From positions 13,342,215 through 13,406,214 of the forward strand of contig CM072514.1 in NCBI GenBank assembly GCA_036898135.1: 64,000 bases of DNA, written 5' to 3'. This DNA is from Oncomelania hupensis. Lineage: Eukaryota > Mollusca > Gastropoda > Littorinimorpha > Pomatiopsidae. Positions 41,281 through 52,725 of this stretch are shown here, one piece after another. The stretch's first letter is position 1. Each line of letters begins with the position of its first letter. The notes beneath the pieces are model-generated. The model did not search any database, was not told the origin of the DNA, and saw nothing but the letters and a program-made list of their open reading frames with translations. The translations under genes and the position numbers were made by a program.

Positions 41281-42090
41281 TATACTATTTATACTGAATG
41301 TCGTCTGATGTGTATATTTCTGTATTCTCGACACCCCAACACGGGGCAAACGGATTATATCTTGAATCTTCAATCGCGCTTAGAAAAATCAGTGCTTATT
41401 TATTCAGTCATACATCTCTTCAAAATGCGAATTATGGAACGTTAAGTGCCATTCAAAAACAATTGAACCCAGAATGATCTTTTTACATAATTCTTAACAA
41501 ATAAGCTGACATCTTTCTACCTAACTCTTGACATACATAACAAGGCCAAGTACTCTTTAAGTTAGCCTAATGCTATGCCTATTTCTTTAGTCGGTGCTAA
41601 CGCCAATTATCTCTTCATAGTTGTCGGTCGTGAAACGTTTTTCAGAAGTGATAATTACAGCGGCAAGCGGGTTCGATTCTAGTAGCCTGTGAGAGTCTAA
41701 AGGAGGTAATTGGTGGCGGTAGTGCTGTGGCATTCACATCACAGGTGTTTCTCTATACAGACCTGCCCTCGTGCTGTGAGAAGGAGTTTAGCTCATGACG
41801 GCGACGACGACGTTTGCTGCAGTAGGAGTATAACTAGTACCTTGCTAAGGTCGTGTTGAGGTACATGGAGGTGAACAATGTAGATACAATCTGGCCTTTT
41901 GGTCAAAACTCCTTCAGTCGGCTAAGATGTGAAAAGGTGGCAGTTTTGCAGGCCAATGTTGAAGTGGTTGATGTGATGACTTAACTTATGCCTTCTTCGC
42001 ATTCTGCCATAGATTGCTAATTATAGCGGGGTTGGGGTTGAGGGTTGGTTGTTAAATTATATAAATGAAGGTAGTCGTGGTGGGGTGATG
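41281..42090. other. Non-coding, no identified feature
   Basis: GCGGGTTCGATTCTAG at ~41668 looks like a B box but lacks an A box. Confidence 0.4.
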
Positions 42091-42097
42091 GTGTTGG

Positions 42098-42100
42098 TGG

Positions 42101-42137
<37 letters not shown>

Positions 42138-42138
42138 A

Positions 42139-42197
<59 letters not shown>

Positions 42198-42248
42198 GAA
42201 GATGGTTTAGGACCAAATAAGCGGACAACGACGATGACGATGATGATA

Positions 42249-42325
<77 letters not shown>
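42098..42325. repeat. Two (GAT)n microsatellites
   Basis: 42098-42196 and 42228-42325, separated by 32 bp of unique sequence. Confidence 0.97.
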
Positions 42326-42327
<2 letters not shown>

Positions 42328-42745
42328 CGACGACGCTCATGACCATGACGATGATTATGATCATGATAGTAAAAAATAGTTTGATTGTGTCTTCACTGGC
42401 AGTGATAACGGTCGGTTTGCACGTGCGAAGAGGAAGGACACTCTGAACAAACTTCTTCCACTAGACCTTTCAGCCATGCCAATGAAATTTGGATCGCTGT
42501 CTCAGCGAAAGCATGACAGCCTAAGTTCAGCGCCACAGTGAACACGTCGAGCCATGGGTTGTGTAAATAAATGGAGAAAGAAGATTTGATTCCATAGACT
42601 GTATTTTTATTTTCCGTGAGTTGAGCTAACTCTGCTTGTTGTTCACTCTCGTCCATTTTTTAAAAAGTGTTTGGGTGGTGTTTGTCTGTCATGGAGGTGG
42701 TTGAAGGACGACTTAACCACGCAAAATGTACAAGGAAACTCAACA

Positions 42746-42962
42746 CTGTACTGCCAAGTGAACACACACAAGGAAATACATATCTGTACTGCCAAGTGAA
42801 CACTCACAAGGAAACACATATTTGTACTGCCAAGTGAACACCACAAGGAAACACATATCTGTACTGCCAAGTGAACACTCACAAGGAAACATATCTGTAC
42901 TGCCAAGTGAACACTCACAAGGAAACACATATCTATACTGCCAAGTGAAAACACACAAGGAA
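42746..42962. repeat. Minisatellite, ~38-bp unit
   Basis: About six units of ACTGCCAAGTGAACACTCAC with AAGGAAACACATATCTGT; units vary in length (34-38 bp). Confidence 0.93.
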
Positions 42963-44010
42963 CACACTTCGATCAGTGCTGCAGCACACTAAAAGATAAA
43001 CTTGATGTACACACTGACAACACAAACACAATAAAAGATAAGAAGGTCAACTCTCAGAACTGTCCTTGAAATAGCATCAAGGAGACAATAAACATAGGTA
43101 AAGCCTACAGGTGGAATGGCGGCTCAATAACTATTTGTGTTTAGTAAATGCGCAGACTTTCAGCAAGTTTGCGACTTGGATAGTCCGACTGGCAGTCTAC
43201 TAGATTTTAGTCTGTCACTAACAATTGTCTGGTCGTCCGATCTACAATTAACAGCCTCGTCCGCAAACTCTCGGATCTCTGAACAGCCGCAGAAGGTTTT
43301 AGCGTCAGGCTTTGGTATGTCAGCCATTCTGTTTCTGAGGTAGAAACTAACGAAGGCTGGTCAAAGGAAGTAAATTAGAGCTTGCGGAGCGCCATTTTCC
43401 CGTCCCATTCACTTCACCTTTTTTTTTAAGAGGGTCCGGGTGTCTTTTTGAAGGCGTTCGGGTAGGAACCCGACCACCCGTGGTGACATGATCACCGCCT
43501 TCTCACCCGGCATTGTTCCAAGCTACCCGACAGAGTACGGCACGCCAATTCATGCACAGGGTTCGTGAAATAGGCATGTTTCATGTAAAAGATCCTCACA
43601 TGAAAATGTTTTTACTGAGCTTGATTATTGTTCCAACACAAACACCAGGAAATCTTGGGATAGTGACGCTTGGGAGAACCCCGGTGGAACAATCACAGCA
43701 TTACATAACCTGCATTCCCAGTCACCTCATCCCGTCCCAGCAGGAAGCCTGTATAGGATTTTCCTCCAACCAAACAAAGAAACGGCTTTCCATCCGTCTA
43801 AACCTTTCGTTCCCTTCCATACTAAGGCTGATTCCAGGGGTGTTGAGGTTTGAAAAGAAGTCTTTGGTGTGAAGGAGCACTTGAGTAAGGCGATTAAATG
43901 TTGTAGGTTCGCCACCTAACTGACAGCAAGGGGTTGCGAGAATCACCTTTCACTGTGGCCCCTTCCTTTCTTGTTAGCGAGTCTGTGTCGCACGTTGAAT
44001 GTTATGGTCC
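42963..44010. other. Non-coding, no identified feature
   Basis: CAGACTTTCAGCAAGTTTG at 43149 echoes the tRNA-like SINE at 21640. Confidence 0.4.
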
Positions 44011-44290
44011 GTCAGACCAAGGACTTTACATGCGGTGGTCCGTCAGACCAAGGACTTTACTGGCTGTAGTCCGTCAGACCAAGGACTTTACTGGCTGTAG
44101 TCCGTCAGACCAAGGACTTTACTGGCTGTAGTTCGTCAGACCAAGGACTTTACTGGCTGTAGTCCGTCAGACCAAGAATGTTACTTACTCTGGTTCCTCA
44201 GACGAAGGACTTTACAGGCTGTGGTCTTTGGGATTTAAAGAGTTTACAGACTGCGGTTTGTCAGACTAAGGATTTTACATTCCCTGAGGA
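44010..44290. repeat. Minisatellite, 31-bp unit
   Basis: Units of GTCCGTCAGACCAAGGACTT plus TACTGGCTGTA, about five good copies then three increasingly degenerate ones to ~44290. Confidence 0.92.
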
Positions 44291-45620
44291 GAGAATGGAG
44301 GCAATATTCTTATAGTTATAAGACATAGGATTTGTTGTTGTAAAAACAGATTTTTTTCCCGGCAAATCACATACATGAAACACGCTTACCAGATTAAGGC
44401 GCTCTCCGAAGCTGCAATGGAATTCAGTCAGTTGCAGACGCCAGCGAACTGAATGCGCGAACCACTGAGCATGTAGGCTTCTGTTCGTGCGAGCCTGCAC
44501 TTAGCATGTTGGCAGCAGGATCGGGTTCTTCAAGATGGCGCTGAACGATACGTGAGGCCAGTAAGGACGTTGAACACTGTTTAAATAATAATTGTAGAAG
44601 TGGACAGGACAAAATATTGAGCCTTTTTTTACCGCCTTTGTAAAGCACACAACTCTATACAAAGAATGCATGCTCAGGGCGCGGATCCTCACAGCAAATT
44701 CTGTCAATGGGCTAAATATGGACAGTTGCAAATGCTTTACCTTTATGTCTTCAAATCTGCCCGTATTCCTCCCATACAAAGCCACCCACCATTTTCTTTT
44801 CTACCCCCAGCCCTGCCTGTCTTTGATTCCCCAGCCTCACCCCCTGTTTACAGAACAACCCAGATGATGAGGTTGACAATTTAGAGGCCGTGCAAAGGGG
44901 AAGCTACCGCTAACAATAGAGCTGTGTGTCGAGAGTAGCAGTCCTTGGGATGTCAACGAAATCGCCGTCAAAGGCGCAACGTTCAAGTGGGTTCTACCCT
45001 TTAATGAGGGGCGGGGACTATACCCGGGATATTTGGGGAGGACCCGACTAACATCATGCCTCGCTGCACCCAGCCCTCACTCGTTCACTTCATTAGTGGC
45101 CTTCACGCTATTGTACAGGTGCCAATGAATGAAGGCTGCCTTACGTGCTCATCAAAGGTGGGCTATTACTCCTGAACCCGTGCAGAGTTGCCGTTTCTGG
45201 ACAGGCTCTATGAACACAGCAGTAAGAATTGAGCCATGGTGTAGCATAGAGCGGCAGATGCTCATGTTAGCTGCTACTAACCCCTCTTTACACCGATAGT
45301 AGCTCAATTCACTGCAGCGGACTTTTGAAGGGTGTCCAACTTAATCGACGTGTTTGACAGATTTGAGAGTATGGGAATTTTCGGACAAGTTCAACTTCAC
45401 TTCCTTGCTACCCATCACCTCTCCTCCTACCCACCTCCTCCTTAACCGCCATTACCTGTCCCCCATCTCTTCCGCATCATTCTCAAGCATTATTTTCCTG
45501 TACATTGGAATTGGGGTGTGGAGGAATGTTAGACGTTTCAGACATCTTTTGCCAATAATCATGGCCAATCTCTCCAATCCTCCAAAACACCCCTCCCCTT
45601 CCTTACCGCCACGCATTCCG
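44291..45620. other. Non-coding, no identified feature
   Basis: No supported gene. Confidence 0.4.
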
Positions 45621-45621
45621 A

Positions 45622-46084
45622 CGCATTTGCTGGGCTATCTCCACGCATTGTAACGCATTTGCTGGGCTACCGCCACGCATTGTAACGCATTTGCTGGGCT
45701 ATCTCCACGCATTGTAACGCATTTGCTGGGCTATCTCCACGCATTGTAACGCATTTGCTGGGCTATCTCCACGCATTGTAACGCATTTGCTGGGCTATCT
45801 CCACGCATTGTAACGCATTTGCTGGGCTATCTCCACGCATTGTAACGCATTTGCTGGGCTGTCTCCACGCTTACAGGGTGGTTGAAAAGTAACTCCCTAT
45901 TAAACATTGCTTATAACATGTTTAAATAGTACTGCATTTGCATTAAACCAAATGCATTGTAACGCATTTGCTGGGCTATCTCCACGCATTGTAACGCATT
46001 TGCTGGGCTATCTCCACGCATTGTAACGCATTTGCTGGGCTATCTCCACGCATTGTAACGCATTTGCTGGGCTATCTCCACGCT
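45622..46084. repeat. 32-bp minisatellite containing a captured mariner TIR
   Basis: Units ATTTGCTGGGCTATCTCCAC + GCATTGTAACGC, ~8 copies to 45870, then 84 bp of mariner TIR (45874-45957), then ~4 more units to 46082, which lead into the second TIR copy. Confidence 0.92.
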
Positions 46085-46242
46085 TACAGGGTGGTTGAAA
46101 AGTAACTCCCTATTACACATTGCTTATAACATTTTTAAATAGTACTGCCTTTGCATAAAACCAAATGCATTGTGAAAAATACAGTCATAGAATTTAATTG
46201 CTGATCTCTGATTTTATCTAACAGTGATGCCAGCAGTCCATA

Positions 46243-46347
46243 ATGGCTCATGGCCTGACACTACGTGAGCGAGCTCAACTGACATCAGACCTAAGACGAC
46301 GAGATACCAAGTGTCAGGCGAAGAGCCATCCTGCAGCTTGTTTGTTG
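46243..46347 (+). pseudogene. Possible transposase N-terminal relic
   Basis: Just inside the left TIR: MAHGLTLRERAQLTSDLRRR, which would suit the start of a helix-turn-helix domain. It then meets (GTT)n and stops. Very weak. Confidence 0.25.
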
Positions 46348-46979
46348 TTGTTGTTGTTGTTGTTTTCAGTGACACCGTGTTGATAGTTTTTATAATCGTT
46401 ATCATTTGATGTAAATTCGTTTGTATCTATAATCACTTCGATATGAACAGGCATCTTGCCATCGTGACCTCGCCATAGTAGAACCAGAATCTGTCATGAT
46501 GTTACCACAGAACCATTCAGATCAGATCTTCAGTGTCTTCTCCGCCTATCGCAATATGACATGTAATCCTGGATGACCACAACACTAAAAATTTTCTGCG
46601 TTAGAGACAACCCCGTTATACTTTTTGCTTAGACACCTTCAGGACAATGGCCCGTGACAAGAGGTCCAGATAATCACACGCTCCGTCCTCTGGTCCTCTC
46701 TCCAACTACTGCATACACTTGTCACGGCTTCTGTGGCGTACGTAATTACTGTGGGGAAGGTCGCGCTATACAAATTATCGTTTATCTGTGTACTTACAAG
46801 GAGACACATGTTAACACTTTCAGCAAAAAGCAGCTGCCCGTGTTACGTAACTGAATACGATTTCAACACCTTCAAGTTCACTCTCAGCTACCCAACTGAA
46901 CCTCACACAGATACACTTGTCAAACTTGCCTTTCTCTTAATTGGACATCGTTATTGCCTTCTAGGCTTATCCATAGGTT

Positions 46980-47262
46980 CGAATCTTTCCAATGAGAGTA
47001 TAAACCGAAGTCTAGTCTGTGTGTCGCATATATTCCATCATAACGGACTTTAAAGATCCTGACGCTCATGTCCTAGACGGGTGAGTGCCTGTAACAAGAA
47101 CACACCCAGCATGCACTTGGTCCTTCTCTCCCATCCCTGGCTGCCCAGGATTGTGCTCAGTTGTCCGGGCGTCAGACCATGCGCCCAAAGGCTGCGGGTG
47201 GGCGTCTCAGGCGGTTTGAGTTAGATCCTGTATCGGCCAGCGCTTTGAGCGGCTCTTGAGTT
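46980..47262 (+). repeat. Family B repeat with (TAG)n tail
   Basis: Sense copy: GAGAGTATAAACCGAAGTCTAG, GGACTTTAAAGATCCTGACG, CTCATGTCCTAGACGGGTGA, TGCCCAGGATTGTGCTCAG, GCGCCCAAAGGCTGCGGGTG, GGCTCTTGAGTTGG then (TAG)n. A GGTTCGAATC B-box-like motif lies at 46977-46986. Confidence 0.82.
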
Positions 47263-47267
47263 GGTAT

Positions 47268-47350
<83 letters not shown>

Positions 47351-47351
47351 C

Positions 47352-47417
<66 letters not shown>

Positions 47418-47419
47418 CA

Positions 47420-47494
<75 letters not shown>

Positions 47495-47516
47495 GAGTTA
47501 TTATTATTATTATTAG
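47263..47516. repeat. (TAG)n then (ATT)n microsatellite
   Basis: ~29 TAG units, then ~52 ATT units with few interruptions. Confidence 0.97.
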
Positions 47517-47661
47517 AGGAAATTAGACCGTTAAGTTGATTGGTGTTTATAGTTAATCCAACCGTGCTAGGTAGCATGCCTGATGCCGCAGCATTTTCCC
47601 TCGAGGTGCCATCTTTTATTGCAAAATTTAACAGTGAGAACGGTAATTCAATCAAAATCTG

Positions 47662-48136
47662 TGGACAGTTGAAACTGCTGCGCTCCATTGTTATCCCCAT
47701 CTTTCTATACACTTGCGAAACATGGACTCTCACATCAGACCTACAACGAATTATACAAAGCATAGAGATGAGGAGCAAAAAAGACTTCTGGGCATTTCCT
47801 ATACCCAGCACATCACCAACGACGAAGCATTGGACCACACGATGAAATGCTCACAGTGGTGAAGAAACGGAAACTTCGATGGTATGACCACGTCACCAGG
47901 GCATCAGGCCGTGCAAAGATCATGCTGAAAGGCACGGTGCAAGGAGGCAGAAGAAGAAGAAGGAGACAGAAAAAGAAGTGGGAGGACAACATTCGAGAAT
48001 GGACTGGCTTGATACTGAGCGAAGCCATGAGGGTTGCTGAGGACAGAGAAAGATGGAGTACACTGGTTAAACGATCATCTGTGGTGCCCCAACGACTTTC
48101 GAGTTACGGGATAGGATAGGATAGGATAGGATAGGA
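47662..48136 (+). mobile_element. RTE-like LINE 3' fragment
   Basis: Reads LRSIVIPIFLYTCETWTLTSD, then a deletion in the IGQHDD region, VVKKRKLRWYDHVTRASGRAK, RQKKKWEDNIREWTG and the GGATA tail. The R7 copy inside the mariner remnant. Confidence 0.86.
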
Positions 48137-48790
48137 AACCGCTTGAAGGAAACAATTTAGCCGTTAAAGGTATCTTTTACAGACGAATGAAAGAGAGGAA
48201 ACCGTCGTTGAAATCAAAGAGTTAACAGCTAAGTTGCCGCCCATTAGTCAAAGTTGAACACTTACCACCGTGTGTCATTGTAAAGCCTGGTCGTGAGCCG
48301 TTTTCTCAAGCACTGTTGATAATAGACTTCATCTTTTGTGACGATAGACGTAGGCTGTTGAAAATTCTATGACCTTCTAACAGTCGTGAGAATACGGCCA
48401 ATTATTAGGTGGCATACTTCAGGTAACTGGCAGGTTACCTTGTTACTTACAACTAATTTGTGGCCCAAATCTTTGTTTTATCTAGCCCGTTACTGGCAAT
48501 GTCTTGGCAGTTTAAGTCACAGTAAATTGAAGATCTAGATTTATTTAGGATAAAGGAATCGTTGTGTCGGAAGTCCTGTTATAGTTGACATCGTTAGTAT
48601 TATTATGAAAAATGTGTTGTACAAATTGTTAAGATTTCCATTTGTTAAATTTTATTTTATTCAATTGTTTACGTTTTTAATTGTTTAATATCACTTTTTA
48701 GTATTTTATTTGAATTTACCTGAGTGGCCACTGAGCGCGGCCGACGGGGTAGGAAGTAAACAATGAGAAAATGTAATTGAAGTAGTAATA
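48137..48790. other. Non-coding, no identified feature
   Basis: Nothing supported. Confidence 0.4.
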
Positions 48791-48793
48791 TGT

Positions 48794-48796
<3 letters not shown>

Positions 48797-48884
<88 letters not shown>

Positions 48885-48885
48885 C
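48797..48885. repeat. (GATA)n microsatellite
   Basis: ~22 GATA units. Confidence 0.98.
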
Positions 48886-48926
48886 TAAAAACCTATTCAT
48901 TCAATGTTCTTAAAAGTATGGATAAT

Positions 48927-48929
<3 letters not shown>

Positions 48930-48992
<63 letters not shown>
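48930..48992. repeat. (CT)n microsatellite
   Basis: ~31 CT units. Confidence 0.98.
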
Positions 48993-48996
<4 letters not shown>

Positions 48997-49537
48997 CTTC
49001 TCATTATTCATACTTTCTTGGCAGAACTGGCAGCTTTCAATGAAGAGATCGGAACACTGAACACTGTGTTCCGACTTGATCAATGAGGCGCGCAGGCTGT
49101 CCTAGTCTTCTTCATTCCTCTTGTTCCAGCCCGTCTACAGATCATTGCGTGACGTTAATAACCACGTCAAAGATATGATTACGTCACTAAACGCCTCAAT
49201 AAAATCATTAGCAGAACCTTTCTGTCAAATTTGTCGCGCCAAAGACAACGCTATAGATAATAGTCTTTGTTTGCACTTGAAAATAACGACAGAAGTGTCT
49301 GACGACAATATACAGATTTATTGAAAGGTAACACACTATTGGAAATTTGCCATGAGCTGAGCTCTGCGACGGGCCCATAAGGTTCTGCTCTGGTCACTTT
49401 CAGATTAAGCCAGAGATCAGTTATTTACATTCTGCTATTACAACGATCCCAAAGCGTTTTGTTTCATGCAAATGCAATACCATTTACAAAAGTTATCAGC
49501 AGTTGTTAATAAGGAGGTACTTTTCAACCACCGGGTA

Positions 49538-50080
49538 GAACGACAAATTGCTGAGTTAACCCATTCTTTTCTGTCACTACCTTGTATCACTCATCTGTTA
49601 TTCTGGACACGTCCTTTAGGAGGATAAGGGTAGCTCCAGTATAGTTCTTAGATTCCTAACACGCGCAGTGGAAGGTTTGGTACATTTCAGAATTGTTAAC
49701 AAACGATTTGTGTACTTCCTGTTGGCATTTATCTTAGGATCTGCAGCGCCTATAGTCACCAATACCTTTCATCTCTGTAGAAGACCGTCGGTGATTGCAT
49801 GATAGTTCTTTTAAACGAGGTGGGGGAGGAGGGTTTATAAGTGTCTTATGCCAAGAATAATACCTTCTGCCTCTTCGGAATGACGTCATAATAGGCCAGA
49901 ATGACAAAACCTTATTTATTACTTAAGGGGTACCAAGCTATCGTCTGTTCCCCAATTGAAAATTCTGTTAAATTCCGTCGTTTCAAACATAAAGTTGAGA
50001 CCTGCACAGATCGTCTTTTAAATCAAGTATTGTGTGTGTAGAACCTCCAATCACTATGTCTTATGAAATCAGTGCACACT
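49538..50080. other. Non-coding, no identified feature
   Basis: Nothing supported. Confidence 0.4.
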
Positions 50081-50084
50081 GTAA

Positions 50085-50403
50085 ATTGTTGTAGTAGTTG
50101 TAGTAGTAGTAGTTGTTGTTGTAGTGGTAGTAGTAGTAGTGGTAGTAGTAGTAGTGGTAGTAGTAGTATTAGTGTAGGTATTATTATTAGTAGTAGTAGT
50201 AGTAGTAGTGGTAGTAGTAGTGGTAGTAGTAGTTGTTGTTGTGATAGTAGTGGTAGTAGTAGTGGTAGTAGTAGTAGTAGTAGCCTAGTAGTGGTAGTAG
50301 TAGTAGTGGTAGTAGTAGTGGTAGTAGTAGTGGTAGTAGTAGTAGTAGTAGTAGCCTAGTAGTGCTAGTAGTAGTGGTAGTAGTAGTAGTGGTAGTAGTA
50401 GTG

Positions 50404-50461
<58 letters not shown>

Positions 50462-50628
50462 TAGTAGTGGTAGTAGTAGTAGTAGTAGTAGTAGCCTAGT
50501 AGTGGTAGTAGTAGTAGTGGTAGTAGTAGTGGTAGTAGTAGTAGTAGTAGTAGTAGCCTAGTAGTGGTAGTAGTAGTAGTGGTAGTAGTAGTGGTAGTAG
50601 TAGTAGTAGCCTAGTAGTAGTAGAGACA
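50085..50628. repeat. (GTA)n array with GTG and GCCTA higher-order pattern
   Basis: TAG/GTA triplets with regularly placed GTGGTA variants; AGCCTAGTAGTG recurs at 50282, 50353, 50493, 50555 and 50607, marking a higher-order unit of about 50-140 bp. Confidence 0.95.
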
Positions 50629-50639
50629 ACTCGCATTAT

Positions 50640-51500
50640 CCTCCAACCCCCACCCCCTACTGTGAAGACGTTATTATTGTCCACAGTATAAAGTCTTTTG
50701 CAAGACAGGTAACTGCTGGTCTTGATGACAGTTTCCATTCCTAAAATTTATTGATTCTGTTACACTCGTTGTTGTTGGGTTTTTTATCAGTAGTTGATTC
50801 AGCCCCGATGCTTGAATCCTGATAAGTATAACTCGGAATCGTTTATCCTCGCAACAAGGCAGGAGTCGTCGTATGAAGTTTTCCAACTTTATTCAGCGTA
50901 CATCAACAACTGCATACAATCGCTCAATCGCTTTTTCCACTTTCTCAACTATCAACTAACTCAACTCTGAAATCGAACATTCCAGCGTGACGCAATTATA
51001 ACCAATCGGGATGAAATTCGTCATCGTTGTCTTACGTCATACAACTTTCTTTAGGGTCCAAGAATTTCTCAGCTACCAGTAGATCTATCTAGACGCTTCG
51101 ATCGATAGTAAACAAGCAATCTTAGAAAATTCTCCAATAATATCGACCAACGAAAATTATCAACATTATACCAAGCTTCTTCTAACAACAACGCAAAATC
51201 TAATCAAAGGTAAATAAACTCTGTTATTAAATGCTTGCAAAACAAAACGATCGGATCTATCGTGCGCGTCTCACACGTATCGTGCGCATCTCAAACGTAA
51301 CAGATTCATATCATACCAACAGATAGCGTCTGAATCACACCAAGATGGAGGGCAAAAATTACATGTCCTTTTGAAAGCTAATTTTATTGCTTTTCATGAA
51401 GAATGAGATACCCTCCCTTCCTCCCCCCTTCCCCCCCCCCCTCTCCCCCCACGCCCCCCGTACATTTTAAGAACCGTGAATGACAAGGTTTTTCTTGTGC
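50640..51500. other. Non-coding, no identified feature
   Basis: C-rich tract at 51415-51460. No gene supported. Confidence 0.4.
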
Positions 51501-51508
51501 GTGGCTGT

Positions 51509-51510
<2 letters not shown>

Positions 51511-51560
<50 letters not shown>
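51511..51560. repeat. (CT)n microsatellite
   Basis: ~25 CT units. Confidence 0.97.
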
Positions 51561-51566
<6 letters not shown>

Positions 51567-51954
51567 GGCTGATCTGCCTGTAGACACCCCTCCACCCTAT
51601 TCCCACCTCTCTCCTCCCCTCCCACCCCCCGGATCTTTGTGCCCCGTTATGCTGACGTCTGATTGTGCACGATGACCAGAATTGTTTGTGATTTGTGATC
51701 ACCCCACTCTTCAGAAGCCGCAATTGTGAATACAGGTAAATGAAACAAGTAGTAAACATAATGACTACCCCATCGTCTGTTATCCCGAAAATTTCTGTTA
51801 TTTCAATGAATGAATGAACGTTACGCGTTTGAGGGGTGTGTGAGGCTTCACCGGGATGACAAAGGTTGATTGCCAAACTAAATGCCCTTATTTATTTATT
51901 TAATTTAACGTCTATTCACATCTGTGATATTAGACAAAATTAATGCCCATATAT

Positions 51955-52725
51955 TGTTCTGCTGTAGCACCTTTCCAGCTCAAGAGCAGCTCAAGGCGCA
52001 GGCCGATACAGGATCCAAACTCAACCCGCCCTAGACGCCCACTGTCTGACGCCCACCCTGACCTATCCTATCCTATCCTATCCTATCCCATAACTCGGAG
52101 GTCGTAGGGGCACCACAGATGATCGTTTAACCAGCGTACTCCATCTTTCCCTGTCCTCAGCAACCCTGATTGTTTTGCTCAGTGTCAAACCAGTCCATTC
52201 TCGAATGTTGTCCTCCCACCTCTTTTTCGGTCTCCCTCTTCTTCTACCTCCTTGCACTGTGCCTTGCAGGATGGTCTTTACAAGACCTGATGATCTGGTG
52301 ACGTGGCCATACCATCGGAGTTTACGTTTTTTCACCACTGTGAGCAGGTCATCGTGTTGTCCAATGGCTTGTGTGATGGTCTGTCGGACTTCGCCGTTGG
52401 TGATGTGCTGGGTATAGGAAATGCCCAGAAGTCTTCTGTAGCACCTCATCTCCATGCTTTGTATTCTTCGTTGGAGATCTGCTGTGAGGGTCCATGTTTC
52501 GCAAGCATATAGGAAGATGGAGATGACAAGGGAGCGCAGCAGCCTTACCACCCTAGGCCCTGACAACTGAGCACAAACCTGGGAATGGGGGAGAATGACC
52601 TAGTGCTTGCATGGCGTATTTATATAGTTGGCACTGACATTAGCGTCAGGATCTATTTAAAGTCTGCGCGATGGAATGCGTTCGTGTACAGACTAGACCT
52701 CGGTTTATACTCCTATCCGACGTAG
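51955..52725 (-). repeat. Family B repeat split by an RTE-like LINE
   Basis: Left part 51955-52062 (CTTTCCAGCTCAAGAGCAGC..., GCCCACTGTCTGACG), right part 52558-52725 (CAACTGAGCACAAACC, GACCTAGTGCTTGC, TAGACCTCGG). Removal of 52063-52557 and one copy of CCCTGAC restores a continuous family B. Confidence 0.85.
52063..52557 (-). mobile_element. RTE-like LINE, 5'-truncated, frame intact
   Basis: 162-codon frame (52566-52078): LLRSLVISIFLYACETWTLT, RRLLGISYTQHITNGEVRQT, KKRKLRWYGHVTRSSGLVKT, RRRGRPKKRWEDNIREWTG, then GAGTTATGGGATAGG(ATAGG)n. Flanked by CCCTGAC at 52056-52062 and 52558-52564. The best-preserved copy of this C-terminus in the window. Confidence 0.9.

Larger units (their letters stand above)
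46087..49535. mobile_element. Tc1/mariner-like transposon remnant with ~150-bp TIRs
   Basis: Left CAGGGTGGTTGAAAAGTAAC (46087) and inverted right end CCCGGTGGTTGAAAAGTACC (read from 49535). Similarity continues for ~150 bp (TGATCTCTGATTTTATCTAAC versus TGATCTCTGGCTTAATCTGA), roughly 65-70% identical. Both ends are flanked by TA (46085-46086, 49536-49537). The interior is disrupted by family B, microsatellites and an RTE-like copy. Coding relic at 46243 only. Confidence 0.6.

Noticed and set aside
41660..41690. tRNA gene suggested by GGTTCGATTCTAG
   Set aside because: No A box at the required distance and no cloverleaf.
43513..43872. 119-codon + strand frame
   Set aside because: No domain, no splice signals, codon usage unconvincing.
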